This document shows, piece after piece, positions 1-11,002 of a DNA stretch of 64,000 bases. Position numbers and translations under genes: made by a program. This DNA is from Porites lobata (lineage: Eukaryota > Cnidaria > Anthozoa > Scleractinia > Poritidae): the NCBI GenBank assembly GCA_942486035.1, contig CALNXK010000104.1, forward strand, positions 1,775,001-1,839,000, written 5' to 3'. Under the pieces are notes generated by a model. That model did no database searches. It was not told where the DNA came from and saw only the letters and a list, made by a program, of their open reading frames with translations. Numbering within the stretch: the stretch's first letter is position 1; each line of letters begins with the position of its first letter.

Positions 1-1133
1 TCAGTCACTGTCAACAACAACAGTCCTATTCAGCACTACGTTCACCCGGACGATCAAACTCAACCTACTTTTGAAATGACTCCTGGGTTCAAACCTTTCA
101 CAGTATTATGTTTCAGTTCGCAGGGGACTTTTTCAGCGATAGTACCCATCATGTACGATTCCTCTCAGCCCTTTCACTGATTTATTATGCATACATGGTT
201 ATCATCCCACTCTGTATACAGTTGAAACTCCATTAAGTGGCCTCCTATTAAGCGGCCATCGTCCATTAAGCGGCCAGTAATCAAAGTTCCGAAATACTTG
301 TAGAAAAGAATGGGAAAGTAAACCTCTATTGAGCGACTACCTTTATTACTGCTGTTTTCATTGCTACTTGGATTTTCCGACATGATTCGACACTAACCAC
401 GTGACGTATGGCTTCGCAGCACGTAAACGGTTGCAAAAATAGTAGCAGGCGAGAGTTCTGTCGTGGGATCCGAAACAGTGAGAGAAACATCTGGCTGGCA
501 AGGAAAGCTTATCACCAAAAGACATAACTGTATATTAGATTTAATTTGACCCCTCATTATCCAGAATTACAGACGATTGCTTCCAGTCGTTTTTACTCCC
601 TCAGGCTAATCCCTCATATGCTTTATTATTTTCAAATTTTTTATTGGCTGGCTGAATTTCGAGAGCTATTTCTGGAAGCACTTACGTCACTTTTGTTGAC
701 GTAATTTGATCAAAATGAAAGTGAAAGCTAAAGAAAGGGAAAAATCACATAGGTTTAATTTCTTCTTGGTAGAAGGGTTGATTGTCGCTTAAGGTAAGTT
801 TTGTGCAAGTCCGGTTATTATGTGAAGGAAAACGCAATTGACTTTTATACTGACTTGCTTTGCAAATTATGACTTCTTCGTAGACTTTTTCTTCGTGACA
901 AATCAAGCGAACCATCAAGACTACTCGGGAATTTATAACTGAGGTAGGCATTGTATTAGCTGAAGTTATACTCGAACTACACGGTTCCTTTACCTTAGAA
1001 CGGCATTTGGTCATTTATCTCGCGGAAACTTTTGTCAAAGCATGTCTGTTTTTAATAAGCCGTGTTGTCTATGATCTTTCAGTTCCCAGGGGACTGTAGG
1101 ATTTCATCTCAGCCCTTTCACTGATTTATTGCT
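1..1133. repeat. Copy A of a dispersed ~1 kb repeat unit
   Basis: The stretch shares long near-identical segments with 33,745-36,307 and with 41,734-41,770 plus 47,918-48,048. Shared landmarks are a 'AAGCGGCC'-type segment near 235-290 (its counterpart near 35,105 begins like a pogo/Tigger terminus, CAGTTGAACCTC), an 'AAAAGAATGGGAAAGTAAAC' segment near 303, and a 'CACTTACGTCAC' segment near 680. The phrase CTCAGCCCTTTCACTGA occurs at both ends (near 166 and 1,112), as if one tandem period were enclosed. No transposase is visible. Superfamily unknown. Confidence 0.7.
745..1014 (-). other. Short ORF repeated within the dispersed unit
   Basis: This 89-codon ORF starts at an ATG. Related frames recur on the minus strand at about 34,217-34,474, 34,749-34,955 and 35,867-36,073, each ending with or containing similar residues (for example VRLICH and QEEIKPM). 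It shows no domain I recognise. Similarity between copies is explained by DNA-level repetition, so I do not claim it is translated. Confidence 0.25.
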
Positions 1134-2655
1134 CTCGCAGGGATTTCGCCCAGAAGGCGAAATCCCGAGGAGGCACCCTATTGACTCGCGCGCATATTTA
1201 AGGAAAGTACTTACAGTTGAAATATACAGTCATACAGTCAATACAGAAAAAATCTCGATTTGCTTGAAAAGGGGCCGCGAGGAATAGGTAGGTAATGATG
1301 ACGTTTCTATTGTTTGCGCCCGCAAGTACGAAATGGTTAGGATGACGTACAATACAAAAAATCCCGAAGGAACAGCTTACAATAGGTAGATTTTGTGACA
1401 TTAATTGTGCTCTGACACTTCGATACTCTTTTGCGTTACGTGTTATCATTGACATTCTGTGGAGCAGTTGTTACCAAAAGACCCTCGTTAAGCGCAGATG
1501 AAGTTATAAGGTGCGTAGAACAGTGTATATTTTAACACTAAGTGAGTTTGCCAGACACGAGTTCACAAATCTTTGATTGGAAACCTTCAGCTGAACCTTG
1601 CCAGACACTCTTTCTCTCTCTTTGACCGGAATAAGACTCGGCCCAAAACAAGCAAGACGAGCGAATGATTCAACGGCTAGCTTATTACTAGCAAAACGGT
1701 AGACGATGACAGAAATTCGCCGACCATCAAATTCTGTGCTGACTTATTCCCTGCTCACAAGGCAGATGCCCTTCCGCTATAAGTTTTAAAATAAGACTAG
1801 AATGTGCGAGCGTAAATTGATCAAACGTCCATTTAATTTCTAAGGCTTACCTTCCGGCAAATGAAATGAACTAAATGTAAAAAGTGAAATAGAAATAGCG
1901 GAAAATTAAACTTCTAATTAAATCTTTTCTTATGGTTTAGAATAAACTATTCTTGAAACTGAGAATGATTATGTTTTGATCAAAGTTGTGTAAATCGAAC
2001 CGAAACTGTGAATGGAACCTTGCGTTGGAGTCCTGTATTTATCTCACCTATTGTATGGAATATGTGTGAACATCTTCATTATGAATCGGTATACCGTAAT
2101 TACCCGCGGATAGGTATTTCAAAGAGCTAAACAAAGAGCAAGCATACTATATACAGAGCGGGGGCAGCTGCAGTGTCAACTATTACTAGTTATCACTGAG
2201 TTATGCATACATGTCCTTACTCAAGTCATAGTAGTCTGCTAGACAGCCGTTTTTATACTGTCTGCGTTGCGTGACGACATAAAAAAAAGGTTGTGCAGAA
2301 GAGTCATATTTCTCATTTGTGTTAAATTATAAGGGCAAGCTGTATACAGAAATCTTTCTAAACCGGCTCATCCTCGGACGGGTGTATTTGAAAAGAACTT
2401 GCAATCTTCCTAAGTGACATGACACAAAGAAATTAAAAGACGTCAACGTAACAGAGCTATACTAGCTAAGGAAAATAGGAAGTACGAAAAACAAAAACCC
2501 CTCAGGTTTTTACACGTACCGAGTTGTTCTCCATGCGCCTTCCTTTGCGCACACGAGGAAAGTTGATGTTAGCGAATTTCGGGGAAAAAATTAGGGGCAG
2601 TCTGAGACTTCGACATCGAAAACCACAAATAAAAGGCTTCTGGCGGGAACAATCT
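1134..2655. other. Non-coding stretch, no gene seen
   Basis: No ORF with recognisable coding character was found. A small perfect hairpin (GGGATTTCGCC, loop, GGCGAAATCCC) lies at about 1,140-1,165. The rest is AT-rich sequence with no repeat I could match elsewhere in the window. Confidence 0.5.
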
Positions 2656-2775
2656 ACATTAGGTTTCTTATCTACCTAAAAGCTATCTATGGATAAATTC
2701 ATTTTTTTAACTCCTGCCACGAAATTAAGATTGTTCTCGGATTTTTCCTGACCATCGCTCTTAAGCTGAAACCGA
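2656..2775 (+). repeat. Solo fragment of the large TIR family at 58,927
   Basis: The sequence from TAGGTTTCTTATC through CTACCTAAAAGCTATCTATG and GCCACGAAATTAAGATT to TTTTTCCTGACC closely matches 58,930-59,045. That second site forms the outer end of a large inverted-repeat element. Here only this ~115 bp is recognisable, so this is probably a remnant or solo end of that element. Confidence 0.6.
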
Positions 2776-3390
2776 GCAGGGCAAGGAGTCAAGGGGGCCT
2801 TTCCTATTTTATATGAACCATAATTATAATTTTCTGAAATTATATTCGACAAGCTTAAAATAACTGGTGGTATAGAAATATATATTCTTTTCATTTGCTG
2901 TACATTTGTATTCCGCTATCAAGAGACTTTAAACCTTAGAAATAAGTTCACTTTCCGAAATTTGACTTTCTGAATATTCCTACTGGCACGATTTGTAGTT
3001 TGTTGCCAAAATCTTTAGTATTTTCAATGGAGGGTAGATGAATGTACAACGACTAGATAGATAACATACAACATGTTTAAACAATGGTAAATCTGTTTTC
3101 TTTCTCATTTCGATCACTGGTCACCAAAAAGAATGTTTTTTTCCTTTTTTAAGAGAAGACCCCAGTTTATCAAGTCACATGACACAACGATAAAAAACAA
3201 GTAGAACAATCACTATATTTGTGACAAACCAAATGCGTCTGTGATAGACAAAAACGAATAATAAAAGAGCTAATGAATCAGCTTTTACTCAATGTTTTAA
3301 TTTTACTTTTTATTTTCGTTATCGTTCGTTATCTTAAATAAAGAGAAATGGTATCAACGGAAAAAACAAAACAAAAGATATCTACACTTT

Positions 3391-3493
3391 TTTTTCAGAA
3401 GAGCTGAAATAGCAAAGCAAGCAAAAAATCTGACAATTAAAACTATCTTTGGGAAAAGCAGTACGTAGATTTTATCTGCAATTTGTTAGTGGA
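3391..3493 (+). promoter_or_regulatory. 3' splice site and 5' UTR of the TPR-CHAT gene
   Basis: A run of pyrimidines ends in CAG at 3,398, a good 3' splice site. It is followed by about 95 bases with an in-frame TGA at 3,431-3,433. This suggests a non-coding upstream exon spliced to an exon that starts at 3,399 and carries the 5' UTR and the entire coding sequence. The matching donor and the promoter were not identified. Confidence 0.45.
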
Positions 3494-6400
3494 ATGGCTG
3501 CGAAAGGACAAACAGAGGCCACCTGTAATCTTGGGGAAAAGACAGACGAAGAAAAAGGGAATAGTACTATTGGCGACGCCTATGTTAACTTTAAAGATTT
3601 CCAGAACTCCATAAACTACCTTGAAATATACCTCAAATTTTCAAGACTAGTGGGCGACAAGGAGGAAGAAGGAAAAGCGTACTGTAATCTTGGCAACGCC
3701 TATTACAATCGTGGAGATTTCCAGAAAGCCAGAGAGTACCATGAACAAGACCTCAAAATTTCCAAAGAAGTGGGAGACAGGGCAGGAGAAGGAAGAGCGT
3801 ACTGTAATCTTGGCAACGCCTATCACAGTCTTGGAGATTTCCAGAAAGCCATAGAGTACCATGAACGACACCTCAAAATTTCCAAAGAAATGGGAGACAG
3901 GGCAGGAGAAGGAAATGCCTACTGTAATCTTGGCAACGACTATGACAGTCTTGGAGGTTTCCAGAAAGCCATAGAGTACCATGAACGACACCTCAAAATT
4001 TCCAAAGAAGTGGAAGACAGGGCAGGGGAAGGAAGAGCGTACGGTAATCTTGGAAACGCTTTTACAAATCTTGGAGATTTCCAAAGAGCCATAGCGTACC
4101 ATGAACGACACCTCAAAATTTCCAAAGAAGTGGGAGACAGGGCAGGAGAAGGAAGAGCGTACTGTAATCTTGGCAACGCCTATCACAGTCTTGGAGATTT
4201 CCAGAAAGCCACAGAGTACCATGAACGAGACCTCAAAATTTCCAAAGAAGTGGGAGACAGGGCAGGGGAAGGAAAAGCGTACGGTAATCTTGGCAACGCC
4301 TATCACAGTCTTGGAGATTTCCAGAAAGCCATAGAGTACCATGAACGACACCGCAAAATTTCCAAAGAAGTGGGAGACAGGGCAGGAGAAGGAAAAACGT
4401 ACTGTAATCTTGGCAACGCCTATCACAGTCTTGGAGATTTCCAGAAAGCCATAGAGTACCATGAACGAGACCTCAAAATTTCCAAAGAAGTGGGAGACAG
4501 GGCAGGAGAAGGAAAAGCGTACTGTAATCTTGGCAACGGCTACGACAGTCTTGGAGATTTCCAGAAAGCCATAGAGTACCATGAACGACACCTCAAAATT
4601 TCCAAAGAAGTGGAAGACAGGGCAGGAGAAGGAACAGCGTACTGTAATCTTGGCTGCGCCTATTACGGTCTCGGAGATTTCCAGAAAGCCATAGAGTACC
4701 ATGAACGACACCTCAAAATTTCCAAAGAAGTGGAAGACAGGGCAGGAGAAGGAACAGCGTACTGTAATCTTGGCTGCGCCTATAACGGTCTCGGAGATTT
4801 CCAGAAAGCCATAGAGTACCATGAACGACACCTCAAAATTTCCAAAGAAGTGGGAGACAGGGTAGGAGAAGGAAAAGCGTACTGTAATCTTGGCAACGGC
4901 TACGACAGTCTTGGAGATTTCCAGAAAGCCATAGAGTACCATGAACGACACCTCAAAATTTCCAAAGAAGTGGAAGACAGGGCAGGAGAAGGAACAGCGT
5001 ACTGTAATCTTGGCTGCGCCTATTACGGTCTCGGAGATTTCCAGAAAGCCATAGAGTACCATGAACGAGACCTCAAAATTTCCAAAGAAGTGGGAGACAG
5101 GGCAGGAGAAGGAAAAGCGTACGGTAATCTTGGAAACGCTTTTAGAAATCTTGGAGATTTCCAACAAGCCATAGATTACCATGAACGACACCTCAACATT
5201 TCCAAAGAAGTGGGAGACAGGGCAGGAGAAGGAAAAGCGTACGGTAATCTTGGCAACGCCTACGACAGTCTTGGAGATTTCCAGAAAGCCATAGAGTACC
5301 ATGAACGACACCTCAAAATTTCCAAAGAAGTGGGAGACAGGGCAGGAGAAGGAAAAGCGTACGGTAATCTTGGCAGCGCCTATGACGGTCTTGAAGATTT
5401 CCAGACAGCCGTTGACTTTTATAAAATCAGTGTCATTACCTTCGACCATATCAGGGGAAATCTGATATCTAATGACGAATGGAAGATTAGTCTTGGGAGT
5501 ACGTTTGAGTTCGTTATTTTGAGGCTATGGGGACTGCAGTTTAAGCAAGGTAAAGTCGTCGAGGCACTTTTAACTGCTGATCATGGACGTGCCAAAGCTT
5601 TAAATGATCTTTTGGTGTTCAAGTATGGGTTATCTCCAGAAATAGGAACATTCTCTGCAACAACACATGACATTCTTAGTTACCTACCATCAAATACAGC
5701 TTTTATAGGTATTAACGAGGAAGGAATAGTTCTCTGGGTGAACGAGAAAGGAAACGAAATCAAAACTAGAGGAACTCAGATCGATATCTCCGGCACAACC
5801 TTTTTTCAGTCTCTATTGGAGACTGCACATGAAGAAATAGGTGTGAGAGCTGATGTTAACTGTGAAGATCGCTCATTAAGGAACCCAAGCGATAACAGGT
5901 TAGTAGAAAAAGGATCCAGTAAGCCAAGGTCTCATTCCTCATCTTTTGAGACAAAGTCATTACAAACATTTTACAAAGTTGTTTTGGACCCTATAAGAGA
6001 CTTACTCCATAGCGATGAGGTTGTTATTGTTCCACAAGGACCTCTGTGTTTGGCCCCTTATGCTGCTTTCATGGACTTGAAATCTAAGTACCTCTGCGAA
6101 ACTTTTAGAATTCGCCTACTTCCCTCACTTTCTAGTCTGCGATTAATCCAAAATTGTTCTGCAGATTGGCACAGCAAGACTGGCGCTCTTCTCGTCGGCG
6201 ATCCGTGGGTACAGGAGGTAGTTTATGAAGGAATGAGGCTTGAGCAGTTAGCGTGGGCCGAAAAGGAAGTACAGATGATTGGGGAAATACTTCAAAGTAA
6301 ACCTCTCGTTGGAAAGCAGGCAACAAAAGATGAAGTCTTAACACGTATCTCCTCGGTTGTTTTGGTGCACATTGCTGCTCACGGTAAAATGGAAACAGGA

Positions 6401-6820
6401 GAAATTGCCTTGGCCCCAAACACAACACGTTCATCCGTGAATCCAGCCAGGGAGGACTATCTCTTAACTATGAAAGATGTTTTAGAGGCGCAGATTAGGG
6501 CAAGACTTGTTGTACTCAGTTGTTGTCATAGTGCCCGGGGAGAAGTCAAATCTGAGGGTGTGGTCGGTATTGCACGGGCTTTTTTAGGTGCTGGTGCTCG
6601 CTCTGTTCTGGTGTCGTTGTGGGCGATCGACGACGAAGCTACTATGGAGTTCATGAAAGTTTTCTACCAACAACTAGTCCGTGGACGAAGTGCCAGTGAG
6701 TCTCTGAATAAAGCCATGAAATCCATGAGAGAATCTGACCGCTTTAACGCAGTGAAGTACTGGGCGCCGTTTGTTCTCATTGGTGACGACGTAACGCTCG
6801 AGTTTGAGGGCATCCAATAA
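3494..6820 (+). CDS. TPR-repeat protein with C-terminal CHAT protease-like domain
   Basis: An uninterrupted 1,108-codon reading frame. The start is the ATG at 3,494 (GTGGAATGG context, purine at -3 and G at +4); upstream codons in frame lack ATG and meet a stop at 3,431. Residues ~26-655 are sixteen 40-residue tetratricopeptide repeats of the Rapsyn/LGN (TPR_12) type, with core words such as YCNLGNAY and GDFQKAIEYHERHLKISKEV. A linker follows, then a CHAT domain from ~820 to 1,103. The clan CD (caspase/separase-like) dyad looks intact: His963 in HIAAHGK and Cys1011 in VLSCCHSARG, the usual histidine-glycine and small-x-Cys positions. The C-terminal YWAPFVLIGD motif is typical of CHAT. In this family TPRs bind partners and CHAT may cleave a target; in bacteria TPR-CHAT works as a regulated protease (Craspase). 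The cnidarian target is unknown. No signal peptide or membrane segment is seen, so it is probably cytosolic. Confidence 0.93.
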   Translation: MAAKGQTEATCNLGEKTDEEKGNSTIGDAYVNFKDFQNSINYLEIYLKFSRLVGDKEEEGKAYCNLGNAYYNRGDFQKAREYHEQDLKISKEVGDRAGEGRAYCNLGNAYHSLGDFQKAIEYHERHLKISKEMGDRAGEGNAYCNLGNDYDSLGGFQKAIEYHERHLKISKEVEDRAGEGRAYGNLGNAFTNLGDFQRAIAYHERHLKISKEVGDRAGEGRAYCNLGNAYHSLGDFQKATEYHERDLKISKEVGDRAGEGKAYGNLGNAYHSLGDFQKAIEYHERHRKISKEVGDRAGEGKTYCNLGNAYHSLGDFQKAIEYHERDLKISKEVGDRAGEGKAYCNLGNGYDSLGDFQKAIEYHERHLKISKEVEDRAGEGTAYCNLGCAYYGLGDFQKAIEYHERHLKISKEVEDRAGEGTAYCNLGCAYNGLGDFQKAIEYHERHLKISKEVGDRVGEGKAYCNLGNGYDSLGDFQKAIEYHERHLKISKEVEDRAGEGTAYCNLGCAYYGLGDFQKAIEYHERDLKISKEVGDRAGEGKAYGNLGNAFRNLGDFQQAIDYHERHLNISKEVGDRAGEGKAYGNLGNAYDSLGDFQKAIEYHERHLKISKEVGDRAGEGKAYGNLGSAYDGLEDFQTAVDFYKISVITFDHIRGNLISNDEWKISLGSTFEFVILRLWGLQFKQGKVVEALLTADHGRAKALNDLLVFKYGLSPEIGTFSATTHDILSYLPSNTAFIGINEEGIVLWVNEKGNEIKTRGTQIDISGTTFFQSLLETAHEEIGVRADVNCEDRSLRNPSDNRLVEKGSSKPRSHSSSFETKSLQTFYKVVLDPIRDLLHSDEVVIVPQGPLCLAPYAAFMDLKSKYLCETFRIRLLPSLSSLRLIQNCSADWHSKTGALLVGDPWVQEVVYEGMRLEQLAWAEKEVQMIGEILQSKPLVGKQATKDEVLTRISSVVLVHIAAHGKMETGEIALAPNTTRSSVNPAREDYLLTMKDVLEAQIRARLVVLSCCHSARGEVKSEGVVGIARAFLGAGARSVLVSLWAIDDEATMEFMKVFYQQLVRGRSASESLNKAMKSMRESDRFNAVKYWAPFVLIGDDVTLEFEGIQ
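3571..5450 (+). repeat. Coding tandem array, 16 units of exactly 120 bp
   Basis: Each unit is 120 bp (40 codons) and the unit length never varies, so the frame is kept. Units differ by only a few bases. Two three-unit blocks are nearly the same (units 8-9-10 and 11-12-13: NAYHSLG/NGYDSLG/CAYYGLG against CAYNGLG/NGYDSLG/CAYYGLG). Units 5 and 14 share the rarer NAF-x-NLG start. Such blocks point to recent unequal exchange or gene conversion. The last unit (SAYDGLEDFQ) is diverged and leads into the linker. Confidence 0.9.
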
Positions 6821-7104
6821 ATAGCAAGGTATTTTAGGATATATTTAAACCCTGGATAATATTACGTGGTTTAGGAAACATCATTTTAACAAGGAATTAT
6901 AGTTATTTATGACCTTTTATTGAGCAACGAACTCAACCGGTGCCACGTAGCGTCAATCTGCCAATCACAGGTCAAGTTCAACAACAATGGAGTCTGACTT
7001 TGGTAGTTCTTTTGGCAGTTAAAGACTAGAAAATTTGTTTCAAGTCGCATGATTTTTTCACATTTCGAAGTGTGCCCCGTCTGAGTTCGTTCCACTGTAA
7101 CTTA

Positions 7105-8862
7105 CAGTCGAACCTGACGTAAGCGACGACTCAAAATGCGAAGATCAAATTTCCAGTCGCTTATTTTACGGAAGGTGTCGCTTAGGAAAGTCTCTAGATA
7201 TAGTAAATCCTTTATTAAGCCTCCCGGGGGGTTTACTCATTTCAAGAACGTTTGAGAGGGAGGAGGGGCTTATTTAGTGAAGCGAAGATTGTGATATCAT
7301 TTCCCCATAGAGAACTAGAACCTAAAGTGAAGAATCTCAGGGACATGAAGTTGGAGGTCATGATCAGCCGAAGATCCAAATCAAATCGAAACTTGGAGCT
7401 CGTGAATAAACCATACCCGATAATCAGTCCACGTGAAGTGTTAGAGTCGTGATAAATTAACACATCTATCATACGCCTATTGTATAAGAATAGGGAGAAG
7501 AGACTTGAAAGAGAGGAGGAGGTTAAATGATTTTCCTCTTAAAAGGGGAGATTCTTAGAGAGGAAGGCTTAATAAAGAATTTATGGTATGCAAGTTTCTT
7601 TGAATCTACAATAAGTCTAATAATTGGTTGAAGTTACGAGTTGTAATGTGACCCTTTGCTCTTATAAATTTAGGGCGTGTTCGATTCACCGTATTCCGCG
7701 TCTTAATTAAAAATAAATTAATGGAATAACCTCGGCAGAAGTCACGTGTTCTGTCTTTCATTCTACAAAACTGCTTGAAATAAAGTATTTTGATCTATAT
7801 AAACTTCAGATGGTTCAAAAATTACGGTATAGAAGAGGTTTGCATCAAAACTTTTGCGTATTCTTATTCCGGGGTACGACCAATCGAGCACACTCTTAAA
7901 AGTCAGTTGTCAAAATGTTATGCCTCGCCAGATGAAGTCACTATCCTCTTCTTTTGTTAGCTTGCTAACGTTGCTTTTCCTGTTGTGGTTGTTGTTGTAT
8001 AGGTATGATGAAGAATGCAATGAAGCAGTTCCTAACTATCTGAGGGTGAAGACAGTTTCTAATTTTGTCACGATTACGAGGTGGAGCGTTCCTCGCAAGA
8101 ATAGAAACACTGTATCCAGAAGAAAAAATTATCTGCTGTTAATATTTTGCGTAGTCTGAAAATGAAAGTGTACGTTTCGTAGCTTATTTTGCGACCAGTC
8201 ATGTGCACTTGAAACTTGTTTTATAGTCACCTGAAAAATATCGGGAATCAGTAGTCAATTTCGGCTATTTTCATCGATACCACATGGGACAGAGGCACTT
8301 CAGACTAGCAATTTAATATACTCTTTACTTTTATATTATGTACACAGTTGTAGTTTTTAATTCTTTTGGCAGATTGGTTTAAGTTTATTAGTGTCTAGAT
8401 TGGTTTTGATTTAAGTCTACATGACCTTTAATTATACATATGTACAGAGGATACGTTTTACACCTCACCTAAATTGTACCTATAGAAATTAAGACGGAAT
8501 CCACCAGGAAATTGAGTAGTTACCCTCCTAACCTTCTTAGTGCCAAGCAGTGGTGGCCTGCATAAAATACTCATACATGAGGTACGACGTTACTGTTAAA
8601 GCAAGCATTGGTTTTTCTCCCGCTGCTTCCGGCGTTTAAATCACGGATCTAGCTACGTTTATATCAAAAGAAATCGGATTTCTAGCATTTTTATATATTT
8701 TTAGCGAAGCGTCGGCTATAAAATGGAGAAATAAATTGGGATAGTTTGTCTAAAAAGCAAATCGTTGTTTTCAGATTGTCTCATTCCGTTACTGCGACTT
8801 CACCGATTAAACGTTAGAACCTTTGGAAATGCGCTGGTGTCCGGTTAATAGAGGTTTGACTG
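7105..8862. mobile_element. Possible pogo/Tc1-like TIR element
   Basis: The left end reads CAGTCGAACCTGACG after a TA. The right end, read in reverse, gives CAGTCAAACCTCTATTAAC, also flanked by TA. Both ends match the widespread CAGTNGAACCT terminus of pogo/Tigger-like elements. The inner bases of the two ends diverge, so they could belong to two separate partial elements. No transposase is visible between them; the only ORF of about 100 codons (7,854-8,159) has no recognisable motif. Confidence 0.35.
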
Positions 8863-9806
8863 TATCTTTGTCTACCTGTTATAAATTGTTCAGCCCCCAG
8901 CAAATATGAAAGCGCACAAACCAGTTGCAATTGTTATGAGGTAGTTGCCTTTAGTTTTGTTTTTCAGTTTTGCTATTTTTAAGATTTTGCTAGCTTCGTG
9001 ATAAACAGTTTATAGACTTCTGTAGACTTAGAGACTCAGAGATTCAGTGTATTTCCCCACATGGTTAGTTCCCGAGTTTTTGTCTAGTATTATCCATTTG
9101 AAGTGTTTGTTAAGCTTAGTTTTGTTTCTTTGAAGTAGGCTTGTTTGGGGAGTACCGCTGACCTTGAGTTTTACCCACAATCGAGTTCTTGTTTTGTATA
9201 TTTAGTCCTTCTGGGCAGTTTTACTGTTAGCATTGAACTGGTTCTTTGGTGCTTCTCGGTTGCGGCTGTGTAGGCTTATCTAACTATAGCAAACCTGTTG
9301 CAATATAGGCGATAAAATATTCAATAGAAACTCTTCCGGTCAGCTAACCCAAACTAAGTCTACAATTTGGTTATTTAATTCGCTGTGTAAGCTAGTAGAG
9401 ATTGTAGAGTTGTTGTAAGTAGCTGTTGAAGATTAAACTGCTATCTTAAAGAGAAAGAACAGAGTCTTGGTCCTCTAGTTTCAAAGCCTAGCGAGCTTTA
9501 CAAGCCCTCAACACAATCTTTGCATGATTAAAATATGGACAACCTCCCTCAGTTCCAGAATATTTTTTTTCACGTGAAATATTTGACATATATTCCTTGA
9601 AAATCAATACGTTCCCCGTCTCTATGCCCGTTTGAAGTTCCTAGTTAATTAATCTCAAAGGGGCACAAAGGAAGATTTGACAATGAATAAGGGGACGACG
9701 TTCCTACCCTTAAACTGAACTATACCGTAAAAGATCCATTAAAACCCTGGGGTGTGTGTTAATTTATTTTAAGTTTTGAGAGGGACCTCTTTTATGTCCA
9801 AAGTCA
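8863..9806. other. Non-coding stretch, no gene seen
   Basis: No ORF of coding character and no repeat that I could match within the window. The sequence is AT-rich and T-rich on the given strand. Confidence 0.45.
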
Positions 9807-9815
9807 ATAATAGGG

Positions 9816-10003
9816 TAGACTACGAAAAGTCCCCATTTTTCCTCAGAGAGACTAGAGCGAACGACACGCGAGCGCACGTGAAAATCTCCCCACGCGAGGA
9901 AAGGCGAGACGCAGAGGTAGAGAGTGTGGAGTGAGTTTCACGCGCGGTCGCGTTTCGCTCGCTCTACTATCCCTGAGGAAAAATGGGGACTACTCATAGT
10001 CTA
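9816..10003. mobile_element. Short Mutator-like MITE (TAGACTACG family), 188 bp
   Basis: The ends are TAGACTACG...ATAGTCTA, forming TIRs that extend through TCCCCATTTTTCCTCAG and its complement. The element is flanked by the 9-bp direct repeat ATAATAGGG at 9,807-9,815 and 10,004-10,012. A 9-bp target duplication is characteristic of Mutator-like elements. The same TIR bounds the 1.1 kb element at 24,498-25,581. The interior has CG-rich words (CACGCGAG, CGAGCGCACGTG) shared with that copy. Confidence 0.8.
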
Positions 10004-10309
10004 ATAATAGGGAGGCGTTTAAAAAGATTTGCGTCTTGGTAAATGGATGTGCCAAAATATAAACATTACGATTTCGTCCCCAATGTCAATGTCGATATTA
10101 TAAAAAGGGTTCTAAACTTACATAGAGAGCTGAGATTTGTGCCCTTCTGCCTGATCTTGCCTAGGATAAAACGATTTCAGCAAAAACAATTAATAAAAAA
10201 ATAAAACCCTTCAAAGGCGTTACCCCTATTATGTGTATTATTGAACTAGATATGGTGGGTGCTTAGTAGGGTTGGGAGTAGTATAAGGTAGGGTAGGGTT
10301 GGCTAGATA

Positions 10310-10416
10310 ACAATTATTCACCGAAGTGGAGGTGGCTAGTATTAGGTATTTACCGAGGCCGCGAAGCGGCGAGGTAAATATCCAATACTAGCCACCGACA
10401 CTGAGGTGAATAATTG
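10310..10416. repeat. Perfectly folding 107-bp palindrome
   Basis: ACAATTATTCACC at the left is mirrored by GGTGAATAATTGT at the right. In between, GGTGGCTAGTATT-x-GGTATTTACC pairs with its complement around a central GCCGCGAAGCGGC. This is a complete hairpin and probably a fold-back MITE. Confidence 0.75.
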
Positions 10417-11002
10417 TTTTAGTATATACTAAAACAGTGAGATAATTGAGCACAAAATGATGATTTTTAACTCATTTACTGTTGCCAACGATTCTGGCAA
10501 TTTTGGCGCGCGATGACCGAACGGCCGCGGTCGTCGCTTTTTCTTAGCGACAAATAAAACTTTTGAAGGCGTTTGTTTCGCTCTTACGGGAAAGTTTCTT
10601 CAAAAGGAATTGTGAATTCTGTTTGTATTTAAAATAATTCTGTAAAAAACATTATTAAATTTAGTTTTAAGCTTATTTATGAACAAGTCAACTAAATAAA
10701 GTAACGCAAGACTTAAGCTTAATTTGCATTTGTAAACAAAGCTTTACCTGTTAAAACTTCCAAACCGAACTTCGTCACCTTTTTCATGTATTTCGGAAAT
10801 AGCTTGCTTGATTAGTTGTGAAATTTCTTAGTTTGTTACAGCAGCAAACCGGGAAAGCATTTTGCTCGCAACCTACGCGAGTTTGACGTCGCTCGCTCGA
10901 AGGAACTGGAGGTGAATCAGTGAATAGTGCAGGATATTCACTGATTGAGTAGCCAATCAGAGCGCGCGAAAAACACTATTCACTGTTTTAGTATATACTA
11001 AA
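10417..11002. mobile_element. TIR element with self-complementary ends
   Basis: Both ends carry TTAGTATATACTAAAACAGTGA in opposite orientation, and the terminal TTTAGTATATACTAAA is itself a palindrome. The ~585 bp interior has no transposase or ORF. It lies directly next to the 107-bp palindrome, so one may have been the target of the other. Superfamily not assignable. Confidence 0.6.

Noticed and set aside
745..1014. Genuine small protein family from the recurring 89-codon ORF
   Set aside because: Copies lie in duplicated DNA, have different starts and truncations, and show no motif; kept only as a repeat observation.
3449..3493. Upstream extension of the TPR-CHAT frame to 3,449
   Set aside because: The codon at 3,449 is TTG, not ATG; the first ATG in a good context is at 3,494.
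3647..5449. 600-codon antisense ORF across the TPR array
   Set aside because: The repeat length is a multiple of three, so a frame without stops in one unit stays open in all units. It is a shadow of the TPR-coding strand.
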